In this document: piece by piece, positions 1-8,870 of the stretch
How positions within the stretch are numbered: position 1 is the stretch's first letter
Layout of the letters: the number at the start of each line of letters is the position of its first letter
DNA from: an uncultured Lachnospiraceae bacterium
Lineage (GTDB): Bacteria; Bacillota_A; Clostridia; Lachnospirales; Lachnospiraceae
NCBI GenBank assembly: GCA_902783205.1
Contig: CACZQE010000334.1
Span: 1-8,966 of the forward strand
Length of the DNA: 8,966 bases
Reading direction: 5' to 3'
The notes under the pieces: generated by a model
Told to the model about the DNA's origin: nothing
The model's database searches: none
Seen by the model: only the letters and a program-made list of their open reading frames with translations
Made by a program: the position numbers and the translations under genes

Positions 1-981
1 GTTATTGTGCTTGCCGGAACCGTTGATGCCTGCAAAGGGCTTCTCGTGAAGAAGACATTTGAGACCATGCTGTTCAGCTACACGCTGAGCGGTCTCCATG
101 ACAAGCTGGTTGTGATCTGTGGCAATGTTGTTCTGGTCGTAGATGGGCGCAAGCTCATGCTGGGCCGGCGCAACTTCATTATGCTGGGTCTTGGCAGAGA
201 TGCCCAGCTTCCACAGTTCCTTATTGAAACTGTTCATAAATCCCAGGATCCTCTCCGGAATCACGCCGAAATAATGGTCATCCATCTCCTGCCCTTTGGG
301 CGGCATGGCTCCAAACAGAGTTCTTCCGGTAAAGATCAGGTCTTTTCTCTTTAAATAGTTTTCCTTGTCCACAAGGAAATATTCCTGCTCTGCGCCTACA
401 CTGGTCTCCACATGCTTAACCTGGTCTTTTCCGAAAAGCTTGAGGATACGGACTGTCTGGATATCCAGAGCCTGCATGGACCGGAGAAGGGGCGTTTTCT
501 TGTCAAGCGCCTCTCCCTTATAGGAACAGAAGGCTGTGGGAATACAGAGAATTTTGGCGTGGGGTGTTTCTTTAATGAAGGCCGGTGAAGTACAGTCCCA
601 TGCTGTATATCCTCTTGCCTCAAAAGTCGCCCTCAGGCCGCCTGAAGGGAATGAGGAAGCGTCAGGTTCGCCCCTGACCAGCTCTTTCCCCGAAAAGCGC
701 AGGAGGGTCGTGCCATCGTGCTGGGGATCAATAAAGGAATCATGCTTCTCCGCCGTAATACCGGTCAGAGGCTGGAACCAGTGGGTGAAATGTGTGGCGC
801 CTTTTTCTATGGCCCACTCTTTCATCTCATGGGCAACAATGTCCGCCACTTCCGGATCCAGCTCCACACCCCGCTCGATGGTCGCCTTCATTTTTTTATA
901 TGCAGCCTTAGGAAGCCGCTCCTTCATCACGGCATCACTAAAAACATTGGAACCAAATATTTCTTTTACATTTGTCTTCAT
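1..981 (-). CDS. glnN: Glutamine synthetase type III (GlnN), N-terminal 327 residues; C-terminus beyond the window
   Basis: Cytoplasmic enzyme that makes glutamine from glutamate, ammonia and ATP. The frame is open from an ATG at 981 to the left edge, giving 327 residues; type III enzymes are usually about 700, so roughly the C-terminal half is outside. Seen in the translation: an N-terminal stretch typical of GSIII ([10 protein letters not shown], residues 5-14), [10 protein letters not shown] (65-74), the acidic metal/substrate segment [10 protein letters not shown] (197-206), [14 protein letters not shown] (266-279), and [16 protein letters not shown] (312-327) at the very edge. These identify GSIII rather than the short GSI type. 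The SD is the purine run AGGAAAGGAAG about 9-12 bases upstream of the ATG. It follows glyS after 55 bases with no terminator, so it is probably co-transcribed with glyS. Identification is firm; only the downstream extent is unknown. Confidence 0.95.
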   Translation of the reverse strand, partial: MKTNVKEIFGSNVFSDAVMKERLPKAAYKKMKATIERGVELDPEVADIVAHEMKEWAIEKGATHFTHWFQPLTGITAEKHDSFIDPQHDGTTLLRFSGKELVRGEPDASSFPSGGLRATFEARGYTAWDCTSPAFIKETPHAKILCIPTAFCSYKGEALDKKTPLLRSMQALDIQTVRILKLFGKDQVKHVETSVGAEQEYFLVDKENYLKRKDLIFTGRTLFGAMPPKGQEMDDHYFGVIPERILGFMNSFNKELWKLGISAKTQHNEVAPAQHELAPIYDQNNIATDHNQLVMETAQRVAEQHGLKCLLHEKPFAGINGSGKHNN

Positions 982-1036
982 AAAGTCGGGCTTCCTTTCC
1001 TGGTGCAGATCATATGTAAAGGCATGGTTATAATTA

Positions 1037-2425
1037 TCAGTAAGCCAGTTTCTCCTCGAAATATGCTTTCAGATCTTCGATCTTGATTCGCTCCTGCTCC
1101 ATGGAGTCACGCTCACGTACTGTTACGGCGCCATCCTCAAGGGAGTCAAAGTCGAATGTCACGCAGTAAGGAGTTCCGATCTCGTCCTGTCTGCGGTAGC
1201 GCTTACCGATGTTTCCGCGGTCATCATACTCGCAGTTATAGAGCTTGCAAAGATCTGTGTAGATCTTCTCTGCTTCCCCGCCGAGTTTCTTGGAAAGGGG
1301 AAGGACAGCAACTTTGACCGGTGCGATCGCCGGGTGGAAATGCATGACATTACGGATATCTCCGTCCTTGATCTCCTCCTCGTCATATGCTGCGCATAAG
1401 AAGGCCAGAGTCACACGGTCAGCACCCAGTGAAGGCTCGATAACATAGGGGATGTATTTTCTCTTTTCCTCGTCATCAAAGTAGGACATATCCACTTTGG
1501 ATACTTCCTGATGACAGGTCAGGTCATAATCTGTACGGTCGGCAATACCCCAGAGTTCGCCCCATCCGAAGGGGAAGAGGAACTCGATATCAGAGGTAGC
1601 CTTGGAGTAGAAGGACAGCTCATCCTTGTCATGGTCACGAAGTCGGAGCTCCTCATCCTTAAGGCCCAGGTCCTTCAGCCAGTTTACACAATAGTCTTTC
1701 CAGTAAGCAAACCACTCAAGATCCGTATCCGGTTTGCAGAAGAACTCCAGCTCCATCTGCTCGAACTCTCTGGTACGGAAGGTGAAGTTACCGGGTGTGA
1801 TCTCATTCCGGAAGGACTTTCCGATCTGTCCGATTCCGAAGGGGAGTTTCTTTCTGGATGTTCTCTGTACATTTTTAAAGTTGACAAAAATACCCTGTGC
1901 CGTCTCCGGACGAAGGTATACTGTATTCTTGGCATCTTCCGTAACACCCTGGAATGTCTTGAACATCAGGTTGAACTGGCGGATGTCCGTGAAATTGTGG
2001 CTGCCGCAGCTGGGGCAGGGAATATTATGCTCCTCGATAAAGCCGGACATCTTCTCGTTGGACCAGCCGTCGATGGAGGACTCCAGCTCAATTCCATTCT
2101 CTTTTGCAAAATCTTCAATGAGGTTATCTGCCCGGAAACGCTCCTTACATTCCTTACAGTCCATCAGCGGGTCGGAGAAGCCGCCCAGATGACCTGATGC
2201 AACCCATGTCTGGGGATTCATAAGGATCGCGCAGTCCACGCCTACATTGTAGGGGCTTTCCTGGATAAACTTTTTCCACCAGGCACGCTTGATATTGTTC
2301 TTGAGCTCAACACCCAGATTGCCGTAATCCCATGTATTGGCAAGGCCGCCGTAAATCTCGGAACCCTGGTAAATGAATCCTCTGGCTTTAGAGAGCGCAA
2401 TAATTTTGTCCATTGTCTTTTCCAT
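1037..2425 (-). CDS. glyS: Glycyl-tRNA synthetase, dimeric single-chain type
   Basis: Charges tRNA-Gly with glycine in the cytoplasm; class II aminoacyl-tRNA synthetase of the alpha-2 type (also called glyQS), not the bacterial alpha2-beta2 form. The 462 residues match the usual length. Visible parts: N-terminal [16 protein letters not shown] (12-27) and WDYGNLG (32-38); a four-cysteine, probably zinc-binding insert, C90-x2-C93 and C137-x2-C140; RPETAQG (172-178); class II motif 2 around FRNE (205-208) and [16 protein letters not shown] (214-229); motif 3 [13 protein letters not shown] (330-342); then an anticodon-binding domain from about 366 to the end. The first ATG is chosen because GAGG (2435-2438) lies 9 bases upstream; a second in-frame ATG is residue 5, with worse spacing. 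It has its own promoter (2470-2498) and probably shares a transcript with glnN downstream. Confidence 0.97.
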   Translation of the reverse strand: MEKTMDKIIALSKARGFIYQGSEIYGGLANTWDYGNLGVELKNNIKRAWWKKFIQESPYNVGVDCAILMNPQTWVASGHLGGFSDPLMDCKECKERFRADNLIEDFAKENGIELESSIDGWSNEKMSGFIEEHNIPCPSCGSHNFTDIRQFNLMFKTFQGVTEDAKNTVYLRPETAQGIFVNFKNVQRTSRKKLPFGIGQIGKSFRNEITPGNFTFRTREFEQMELEFFCKPDTDLEWFAYWKDYCVNWLKDLGLKDEELRLRDHDKDELSFYSKATSDIEFLFPFGWGELWGIADRTDYDLTCHQEVSKVDMSYFDDEEKRKYIPYVIEPSLGADRVTLAFLCAAYDEEEIKDGDIRNVMHFHPAIAPVKVAVLPLSKKLGGEAEKIYTDLCKLYNCEYDDRGNIGKRYRRQDEIGTPYCVTFDFDSLEDGAVTVRERDSMEQERIKIEDLKAYFEEKLAY

Positions 2426-2527
2426 GTCTCTTTACCTCATTTTTCTAAAAAATATAATAAAACAGATTTATTGTACATTTTATCTATTGCCATTGCAAGA
2501 AATTCCTAATAAAAATTCATGCGCCGG
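2426..2527 (-). other. recO-glyS intergenic region
   Basis: This 102-base AT-rich spacer holds the glyS promoter and SD. Immediately after the recO stop there is GCCGGC and, a few bases on, a T-rich stretch (ATTTTTATT), but no stem long enough for a Rho-independent terminator. Read-through from the era-recO transcript into glyS is therefore possible in addition to initiation at the local promoter. I see no small gene in it. Confidence 0.6.
2470..2498 (-). promoter_or_regulatory. Sigma-A-type promoter for glyS(-glnN)
   Basis: On the minus strand TTGCAA (2493-2498) is followed after exactly 17 bases by TACAAT (2470-2475), a good match to the -35/-10 consensus (TTGACA/TATAAT) with ideal spacing in an AT-rich stretch. 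The predicted start is near 2463, giving a leader of about 38 nt before the glyS ATG. That leaves room for the SD but not for a T-box or other riboswitch. Prediction only; no transcript data. Confidence 0.7.
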
Positions 2528-3292
2528 CTATGATTTCTTTTCTGAAAAATCCTCCTCGGGATCGGCAAGCATCTGAGCGGTGTTGAAGCGGTGGTCGGCC
2601 ACCTGGTCAAAAAAGCGGCCCACGATCCAGGAGAATTCACGGAATATCTCCTCGCTCAAGGTGAATGAATACAGTCTGGAAAGGGGTATATCAGCGACAT
2701 ATGTCAGGCTGTAGAGGGTCTCCTCCGACAGAGCTGCCGCCGGAACTTCCCTGGCACAGTCCACGCAGACTGCCCCGCCTTCCTCAAGAGAAATGCCTGC
2801 AAGGGGGCCCCGGACGCCGCATCGGACGCAGGACTCTGTCTGCAGGCGCATACCGCACAGTACCAGAAGGCGGTATTCAAAGATTCTGCGGATGAGTCCC
2901 GGACTGATCCGGTCACGCTTCATGGCTGTGAAGGTCACATACAGAAGATTCAGTATATCCCGCTGATCCTGTCCTTCTACCGTAAAATACTCTGTCACCT
3001 CGGCAAAATATGTGCTGTAGAGGATATGGTCATAGCTGTCCTTGATATAGCCGAAAAAATCTCTGCATTCCCCGGACGTTATCCGCATATAGTTTCTGGT
3101 CTGTGTGATGACAAAGTCTCCCCAGATCAGCGGCTGGGAAACGGCATGGAGCCGTCCTGTGACCTTGCGGCCGCCGGAGGCAAATGCCTGGATCCTGCCC
3201 TGTTCCCTGGTCAGGATGGTCAGCCTTTTGTCATTTTCTCCCACGGGGCGGACTGACAGAACGATTCCGCTTGCCTTGAACTGATTACTCAT
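2528..3292 (-). CDS. recO: DNA repair protein RecO
   Basis: RecO is the recombination mediator that, with RecR (and RecF), loads RecA onto SSB-coated single-stranded DNA and anneals complementary strands. The 254 residues are normal length. Visible features: an N-terminal OB-fold region (about 1-80) beginning with the family-typical FKASGIVLSVRPVGENDKRLTILT pattern, whose key part is GENDKRLTI (18-26); LAGISLEEGG (164-173) between two cysteine pairs, C155-x2-C158 and C176-x2-C179, forming the zinc finger found in many RecO proteins; and a helical C-terminus ending in an acidic/basic tail. Start: ATG at 3292 with GGGGAGG (3302-3308) 9 bases upstream. It lies 25 bases after the era stop, the classic era-recO pairing, and is almost surely translated from the same mRNA. 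Confidence 0.96.
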   Translation of the reverse strand: MSNQFKASGIVLSVRPVGENDKRLTILTREQGRIQAFASGGRKVTGRLHAVSQPLIWGDFVITQTRNYMRITSGECRDFFGYIKDSYDHILYSTYFAEVTEYFTVEGQDQRDILNLLYVTFTAMKRDRISPGLIRRIFEYRLLVLCGMRLQTESCVRCGVRGPLAGISLEEGGAVCVDCAREVPAAALSEETLYSLTYVADIPLSRLYSFTLSEEIFREFSWIVGRFFDQVADHRFNTAQMLADPEEDFSEKKS

Positions 3293-3317
3293 GGCTCATA
3301 TCCTCCCCTGTCCCCGG

Positions 3318-4214
3318 CTAGAGATCCTTCCGGTTGTAGCCGTAATTCTTCAGGAGAATATCGCTGTCTCTCCAGTCTTTTCTGACCTTGACCCAAAGCT
3401 TCAGATTCACCTTGGTGTCCAGAAGATTCTCAATCTCCGTGCGGGCATCCGTGCCGATCTGTTTGATCATCTTTCCGTTTTTTCCGATGATGATTCCTTT
3501 ATGGGAATCTCTTTCACAGACGATCACCGCATCGATATCCATGATGCTGTCCTTTTTCCTGCCACGCATCCGCTCGACTACCACAGCGATTCCATGGGGA
3601 ATTTCCTCACTCAGCCGCCGCAGGGCCTTTTCCCGGATCAGTTCCGCCACGATCTGACGTTCCGGCTGGTCCGTGACTGTATCCTCATCATAGTACATGG
3701 GACCTTCCGGAAGCAGGTCAAAGATCGTTTTAAGAAGTTCGTCCGTATTCTCTCCGGTCACCGCGCTCACAGGCACGATTCCGGCAAAATCATAGCGGGC
3801 GTTATATGTTACAACAGCCTTTAAAAGGGCTTCTTTATCCACTGTATCAATCTTGTTGACCACCAGGACCACCGGCGTCTTAACCTTGGCCAGCCGGCTC
3901 AGGATATACTCCTCACCCTTTCCGATAAATGTAGAGGGTTCCACCAGCCAGAGCACAGCATCCACGCCATCCAGAGTGCGTACAGCCGCTTCCAGCATGT
4001 AGTCGCCCAGTTTATTCCTGGCCTTGTTGATCCCGGGTGTGTCCACAAAAACAATCTGCCCCTCCTCAGAAGTGTAGACCGTCTGAATCCGGTTTCTCGT
4101 GGTCTGGGCCTTCTGGGAAGTGATGGCGATCTTCTGCCCGATCAGATGATTCATAAGTGTGGATTTACCGACGTTGGGTCTGCCTATGATTGTTACAAAT
4201 CCTGATTTATACAA
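3318..4214 (-). CDS. era: GTPase Era, ribosome assembly factor (TTG start)
   Basis: Era binds the 3' end of 16S rRNA through its KH domain and couples GTP hydrolysis to maturation of the small ribosomal subunit; it can sit at the membrane. The 298 residues are the usual length. G1 is GRPNVGKS (11-18), followed by the switch region QKAQTTRNRI (34-43), G3 DTPG (58-61), G4 NKID (120-123) and G5 SAVTG (150-154). The C-terminal KH domain contains IIIGKNGKMIKQIG (241-254) and ends with WVKVRKDWRD (274-283). The start codon is TTG (4212-4214): the in-frame codons upstream include the TAA stop of the peptidase gene (4233-4235), no ATG or GTG lies between, and the first internal ATG (residue 21) is inside the GTPase domain after G1. 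An SD (AGGAAGG, 4224-4230) sits 9 bases before the TTG. It lies in a tight operon with the M16C peptidase upstream and recO downstream. Confidence 0.97.
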   Translation of the reverse strand: MYKSGFVTIIGRPNVGKSTLMNHLIGQKIAITSQKAQTTRNRIQTVYTSEEGQIVFVDTPGINKARNKLGDYMLEAAVRTLDGVDAVLWLVEPSTFIGKGEEYILSRLAKVKTPVVLVVNKIDTVDKEALLKAVVTYNARYDFAGIVPVSAVTGENTDELLKTIFDLLPEGPMYYDEDTVTDQPERQIVAELIREKALRRLSEEIPHGIAVVVERMRGRKKDSIMDIDAVIVCERDSHKGIIIGKNGKMIKQIGTDARTEIENLLDTKVNLKLWVKVRKDWRDSDILLKNYGYNRKDL

Positions 4215-4223
4215 ATGTTTCTT

Positions 4224-4230
4224 CCTTCCT
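4224..4230 (-). promoter_or_regulatory. Ribosome binding site deciding the TTG start of era
   Basis: AGGAAGG on the minus strand, 9 bases before the TTG at 4214 and 2 bases after the peptidase TAA stop at 4233-4235. Together with the in-frame stop upstream, it makes the TTG the only sensible start for era. Confidence 0.75.
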
Positions 4231-4232
4231 GA

Positions 4233-7151
4233 TTATTTCACCAGCATGCCTGTCTCTTTGAACATTTCTTTTTCGTCTTCGATCACCTGGTCATTTCCGA
4301 TCGCACAGATGGTCTCCTCACCGATTACCGCGTCTACATAAGGCGCCAGGGCCCGGATAGACTCTTTGGAAGCGGAAAGGATTTCTTCCCGTTCCTTCTT
4401 TACGGACTCGATGCTGATACCGGACATCCATGCGCTGAAGGATCTGGTTCCCAGAGCCACAGGCTCCAGAGGCTGGTCGATGGCGCTGATAGTGCCGATA
4501 ATAAACTTGGTCATATCCGTCTCATCCACGTCAAAGTCCCTTACATACTGAGCTGCGCGGCGGTAGACCTCCATGGTTGCCGACAGGTTGGGATCTCTGT
4601 AGGATGTAAAGTATCCGTAGCCGTCTCTGGAAAAGCTGCACATACAGCCGTAGGCGCCGCCTTCCACACGTACCTTGTTCCAGAGATAATCGTAGGCAAA
4701 GATAGTACGAAGAACGCGGAGGGCACCTGTGTAAGGTCTTTCCTCGGAAGCGAAGCGGCCGGCTGTTGCCACATACTGTACCTGGCTGGCAGTCTTGAAT
4801 CCTTCATTCTTCTTCTCAAGCTTAAATGCCGGTACGGATCTTGCGAAGGGTTCCTCCCACAGACAATCGGTAAAGCGGACGAGCTCCTCGCTTAAAAGTT
4901 TGTCAAAATCAAACTGACCTGTCAGACTCAGGATCAGGTTCTCCTTGCGGAAAATGCAGTTCTGAACTTCCTGCAGGCGTCTGATCACCTGGTCGGCCCT
5001 CTCTTCAAAGTGGTTTTCCAGGTCTTTGATGAAGTAATAATAATCCATGCCTTCAGCAACTTCCTTATAGTGAGACATAGGCTCCACATAGGAAAGCGCT
5101 CTGTTGGCAGCATATACATGGCCTGATGCAGGAATCCTCTCTTCCATCTTGCTGGTAATCTCGGAGAAGATTTCTTTCAGCCTCTTCTTATCGCCAAAGC
5201 CCGTGGTAAAGAGTACTTCGGATAAGAGTTCCATACCATCGGGAATCTGGTCTTCCAGGCACTTCATCCTGAAGCCGAATACGGGACGGAATCCGTCTTC
5301 CTTCCACTCCAGGGGCTGCACTGCCGTGTAAGCGGACAGACCGCCGATCTTTAAGTTGATCTGAGTCGCCAGCTCATTATAAGTATAGTGCAAGGTATCC
5401 ATGTAGCGGAAAATGTCTACCAGCATGGTAGTATAAGGAATCAGCTCCTCAGGGAGCTCTGTGATATCAAAGCAGAAATTGAAGTATACGATGCCGTTTG
5501 TATGATAGTCATGAATCACGGTCGGAATACCTCCGATCTCTGTCTCCTGATTCTTAAAGGGCATGACCTCCCTGGGAATGTCTTTCAGGGACAGCATGGG
5601 AATTGTAGCAATCTCTTCCCTGCTGGAAGGTGTCTTCTGGTATTCCTTCAGATTCTTTGTATCCTCGATCAGATAATGCAGCTGTTTGTCGCTTAAGTTT
5701 GCTTTTACTTTTGCAAGCTGCTTTTTAAGCTCTTCCTGGGACCGCTTGTTCTTGTCCTTTTCCGGACTCAGAGCTACATAAGCCTTATGACTGTTTTCAA
5801 GGATGGTCTCCCTGAGCAGGTTCTCAAAATATCCTTCCTCAGCCTTGGTCTTAAGCTTCCTGAGCGGTTTGAAGGAATCACCGAAAATCACGGCATTGGC
5901 ATCATCGTAGAGCCAGCTGTCAAGGAAATGCAGGCCATAGATCAGTCCCTTGGGATATCTGCCGAAAGAAGCCTCTCTGTACTTGAACTCAAAGCTGTTG
6001 ATGGCCGACTGGATGGCCAGTCTGTCAATACCTCTGTCTGCCTGCTCTTTTAAACTCTCCTCAACCAGGGATACAAATGTCTCCAGGGAATCCGCCGGCG
6101 CATTCTTGGAAATCACCGTAAAAAGGGGCTGCTGAATGCCGCCGTCGTAATAGCTGTCCACATCCTTGCCCATGCCGGCCTCGATCAGTTTCTTCTTGAC
6201 AGGCGCGCCGGGCATGCTGAAAAGGACGTAGTCCAGGATCTGCATGGCCAGATCCTTTTCGGGATCGGCTCCCTCTCCTGTCTGGACACTGTAGCTGTAA
6301 TAACATCCGTCAGTCTCATCATCGGAAATGGAGTAGGTATCTCTGACCACCATGGGCTCCTTATAAGGCTCCTGCATGGGAATCTCGGAATCCGCTTCAC
6401 GGTACTCAAACTTCGACAGGTACTCGCGGTCGATAAAAGCAAGTTCCTTTTCAAAGTTTACATTTCCATAGAGATAGATGTAACTGTTGGAAGGATGATA
6501 ATATCTGGCATGGAAAGTCAGAAATCCCTCTTTGGTCAGCTGGGGAATGGCGTCGGGATCTCCGCCTGACTCGAAAGCATAGGGCGTATCCTTGAGAAGG
6601 GCAGCCTGGATCTTGCGCTCAAGCACACCCTCCGGAGATGAATAAACACCCTTCATCTCGTTATATACAACGCCGTTAAAAGTCAGTTCATCATCGGGAC
6701 TGTCAATCTCATAATGCCATCCTTCCTGCTTAAGAATCTGATCCCTCTTGTAAATGTTGGGAAAGAAGACGGCATCCAGATAAACACTCATCAGATTATG
6801 GTAATCCTGGCTGTTGCAGCTGGCGATAGGATAGACCGTTTTATCGGAATAAGTCATGGCATTTAAAAATGTATTGAGGGATCCTTTGGCCAGCTCTACA
6901 AAGGGATCCTTAGCCGGATATTTCTCTGATCCGCAAAGGACAGAGTGCTCCAGGATATGGGCAACACCCGTGTCATCACAGGGCGGTGTCCGGAATGCAA
7001 TGGAGAAGACTTTATTATTATCGTCATTATCCACCAGAAGAACTCTTGCTTTGGTCTTCTCGTGGCGCAGAAGATAGGCATATCCCTCCAGATCCGGCAG
7101 CCATTCCTGTTTTTCCAATCTATAGTTAGCGTAGTCTTTATGATTGAGCAT
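4233..7151 (-). CDS. Zinc metallopeptidase of family M16C (presequence protease-like)
   Basis: A large cytoplasmic peptidase of the M16C (PreP/Cym1/HypA-like) group; members enclose and degrade oligopeptides in a closed chamber. The inverted zinc motif H-x-x-E-H is H65-I-L-E68-H69 in the family-typical setting HILEHSVLCGSEKYPAKDPF (65-84). The third zinc ligand is probably E165 in VVYNEMKG (161-168). The C-terminal half carries the substrate-binding R/Y pattern RVEGGAYG (828-835). A charged, helix-prone linker between the two halves starts near the lysine-rich stretch EKDKNKRSQEELKKQ. At 972 residues it has the full four-domain PreP length in one chain. No signal peptide or membrane segment is visible. 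Start: ATG at 7151 with an excellent SD, AAGGAGG (7159-7165), 7 bases upstream. First gene of a unit with era (18-base gap) and recO. The natural substrate is unknown; peptide recycling is inferred from the family. Confidence 0.93.
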   Translation of the reverse strand: MLNHKDYANYRLEKQEWLPDLEGYAYLLRHEKTKARVLLVDNDDNNKVFSIAFRTPPCDDTGVAHILEHSVLCGSEKYPAKDPFVELAKGSLNTFLNAMTYSDKTVYPIASCNSQDYHNLMSVYLDAVFFPNIYKRDQILKQEGWHYEIDSPDDELTFNGVVYNEMKGVYSSPEGVLERKIQAALLKDTPYAFESGGDPDAIPQLTKEGFLTFHARYYHPSNSYIYLYGNVNFEKELAFIDREYLSKFEYREADSEIPMQEPYKEPMVVRDTYSISDDETDGCYYSYSVQTGEGADPEKDLAMQILDYVLFSMPGAPVKKKLIEAGMGKDVDSYYDGGIQQPLFTVISKNAPADSLETFVSLVEESLKEQADRGIDRLAIQSAINSFEFKYREASFGRYPKGLIYGLHFLDSWLYDDANAVIFGDSFKPLRKLKTKAEEGYFENLLRETILENSHKAYVALSPEKDKNKRSQEELKKQLAKVKANLSDKQLHYLIEDTKNLKEYQKTPSSREEIATIPMLSLKDIPREVMPFKNQETEIGGIPTVIHDYHTNGIVYFNFCFDITELPEELIPYTTMLVDIFRYMDTLHYTYNELATQINLKIGGLSAYTAVQPLEWKEDGFRPVFGFRMKCLEDQIPDGMELLSEVLFTTGFGDKKRLKEIFSEITSKMEERIPASGHVYAANRALSYVEPMSHYKEVAEGMDYYYFIKDLENHFEERADQVIRRLQEVQNCIFRKENLILSLTGQFDFDKLLSEELVRFTDCLWEEPFARSVPAFKLEKKNEGFKTASQVQYVATAGRFASEERPYTGALRVLRTIFAYDYLWNKVRVEGGAYGCMCSFSRDGYGYFTSYRDPNLSATMEVYRRAAQYVRDFDVDETDMTKFIIGTISAIDQPLEPVALGTRSFSAWMSGISIESVKKEREEILSASKESIRALAPYVDAVIGEETICAIGNDQVIEDEKEMFKETGMLVK

Positions 7152-7158
7152 TTGTAAA

Positions 7159-7165
7159 CCTCCTT
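7159..7165 (-). promoter_or_regulatory. Strong ribosome binding site of the M16C peptidase gene
   Basis: AAGGAGG, complementary to the 16S rRNA 3' end over seven bases, 7 bases before the ATG. It fixes the start and suggests efficient translation. Confidence 0.85.
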
Positions 7166-7185
7166 GTTCTGATACACTAACTTTT

Positions 7186-7194
7186 ATAATATCA
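7186..7194 (-). promoter_or_regulatory. Extended -10 promoter for the M16C-era-recO unit
   Basis: On the minus strand TGA-TATTAT (TG at 7193-7194, -10 hexamer 7186-7191) is an extended -10 element. The region 17 bases upstream is only a T-run (the terminator U-tract), so no good -35 is present, which fits extended -10 promoters. The predicted start is near 7179, giving a leader of about 28 nt that contains just the SD. Prediction from sequence only. Confidence 0.5.
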
Positions 7195-7207
7195 CAAAAG
7201 CTCCTAT

Positions 7208-7251
7208 AAAAAAAGACACTTCACTCTTTCTGTTTAAAAAATGAAGTGCCT
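7208..7251 (-). terminator. Rho-independent terminator of ilvN-ilvC
   Basis: In the minus-strand RNA, AGGCACUUCA (7242-7251) pairs with UGAAGUGUCU (7214-7223), ten base pairs including one G-U. The pairing can extend inward through U/A-G pairs (UUUUUU with AAAGAG) to a short AAACAG loop. A run of seven U (7208-7214) follows immediately. It lies about 40 bases after the ilvC stop, so it ends the ilv transcript. Confidence 0.9.
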
Positions 7252-7292
7252 TCTATTCATTGATTTTCTATAAAATGTCAGATCAGAAAGGA

Positions 7293-8315
<1,023 letters not shown>

Positions 8316-8349
8316 TCAAATTCCTCCTAAAAATATATGATATGATCAT

Positions 8350-8374
8350 CCTTTTCGGCTCTAAGGCCGCAAGG
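8350..8374 (-). other. Hairpin between ilvN and ilvC
   Basis: In the minus-strand RNA, CCUU-G-CGGC, a CUUAGA loop, then GCCG-AA-AAGG form two four-pair helices separated by a small internal loop. No U-run follows, so it is not a terminator. It sits between the ilvN stop (8382-8384) and the ilvC SD and could affect mRNA stability or ilvC translation; it may also be incidental. Confidence 0.3.
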
Positions 8375-8381
8375 ACTTTAT

Positions 8382-8870
8382 TCAGAGCGTGCTGATACCT
8401 CTTTCGAGGCCTGTAATTCCCGTGCGGACCATTTCCAGAACGTCAAAATCAGACAGAAGGTTCAGGAATGCATCCAGCTTGTTCTGTGTTCCTGTCAGTT
8501 CTATGATCACTGAATCCGTACTTACATCCACCACTTTGGCACGGAATACATCCGCGATGGAAATAAGATCTCTCTTCTCTTTCTTATCCGCCATAACCTT
8601 GACAAGGACCATCTCACGGCATACGGACTGGTCTCTGTCAAGCTCTATGATCTTGCGCACTTCTTCCAGCTTGTTGATCTGCGCCCTGATCTGCTCGAGA
8701 ATCTGGTCATCTCCGCTTACGGCAACGGAAATCCTGGTGTATCTGGTGTCATTGGTCACACCGGCCGCAATACTTTCAATATTGTAATTACGGCGGCTGA
8801 ACAGAGATGAAACCCTTGCAAGCACACCGGGATTGTTGTCTACCAAAAGGGATAAAACAATCTGTTTCAT
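8382..8870 (-). CDS. ilvN: Acetolactate synthase regulatory (small) subunit
   Basis: Regulatory subunit that binds the catalytic IlvB chain, raises its activity and confers feedback inhibition by valine in the first common step of branched-chain amino acid synthesis. The 162 residues match the IlvH-type small subunit. The N-terminal ACT domain (about 3-78) includes DNNPGVLARVSSLFSRRNYN (11-30). G15 and N30 correspond to the E. coli IlvH residues G14 and N29 needed for valine sensitivity, so feedback control is probably intact. The C-terminal domain (about 83-160) has REMVLVKV (85-92), the FRAKVVDVS segment (109-117) and GTQNKLDAFL (127-136), and ends with GITGLERG (151-158). Start: ATG at 8870 with AAGGAGA (8877-8883) 6 bases upstream. 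Expressed with ilvC; the catalytic partner ilvB is not recognisable in the window. Confidence 0.96.
   Translation of the reverse strand: MKQIVLSLLVDNNPGVLARVSSLFSRRNYNIESIAAGVTNDTRYTRISVAVSGDDQILEQIRAQINKLEEVRKIIELDRDQSVCREMVLVKVMADKKEKRDLISIADVFRAKVVDVSTDSVIIELTGTQNKLDAFLNLLSDFDVLEMVRTGITGLERGISTL

Noticed and set aside
978..1025. A 15-codon minus-strand frame ([15 protein letters not shown]) whose stop overlaps the glnN ATG, as a possible leader peptide
   Set aside because: No SD at useful distance, no codon bias for a regulatory amino acid, and such short frames are expected by chance.
988..1036. A possible glnN promoter with TATGAT as -10
   Set aside because: The sequence 17 bases upstream (AATTAT) is a poor -35 and there is no extended -10 TG, so support is too weak.
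536..1086. Plus-strand open frames of 165 and 122 codons over the glnN start and the glyS-glnN gap
   Set aside because: They are antisense to well-recognised glnN and the end of glyS, with no family-like sequence.
1511..2197. A 228-codon open frame on the plus strand opposite glyS
   Set aside because: Its translation resembles no family and it lies wholly antisense to a clear glycyl-tRNA synthetase; it is a codon-usage shadow.
2411..2413. Alternative glyS start at the second ATG (residue 5)
   Set aside because: The GAGG site is 9 bases from the first ATG but 21 from this one.
8329..8374. A possible ilvC promoter with TTGCGG as -35
   Set aside because: At 17 bases the -10 would be ATGATC, which is far from consensus; ilvC is more likely read from upstream of ilvN.
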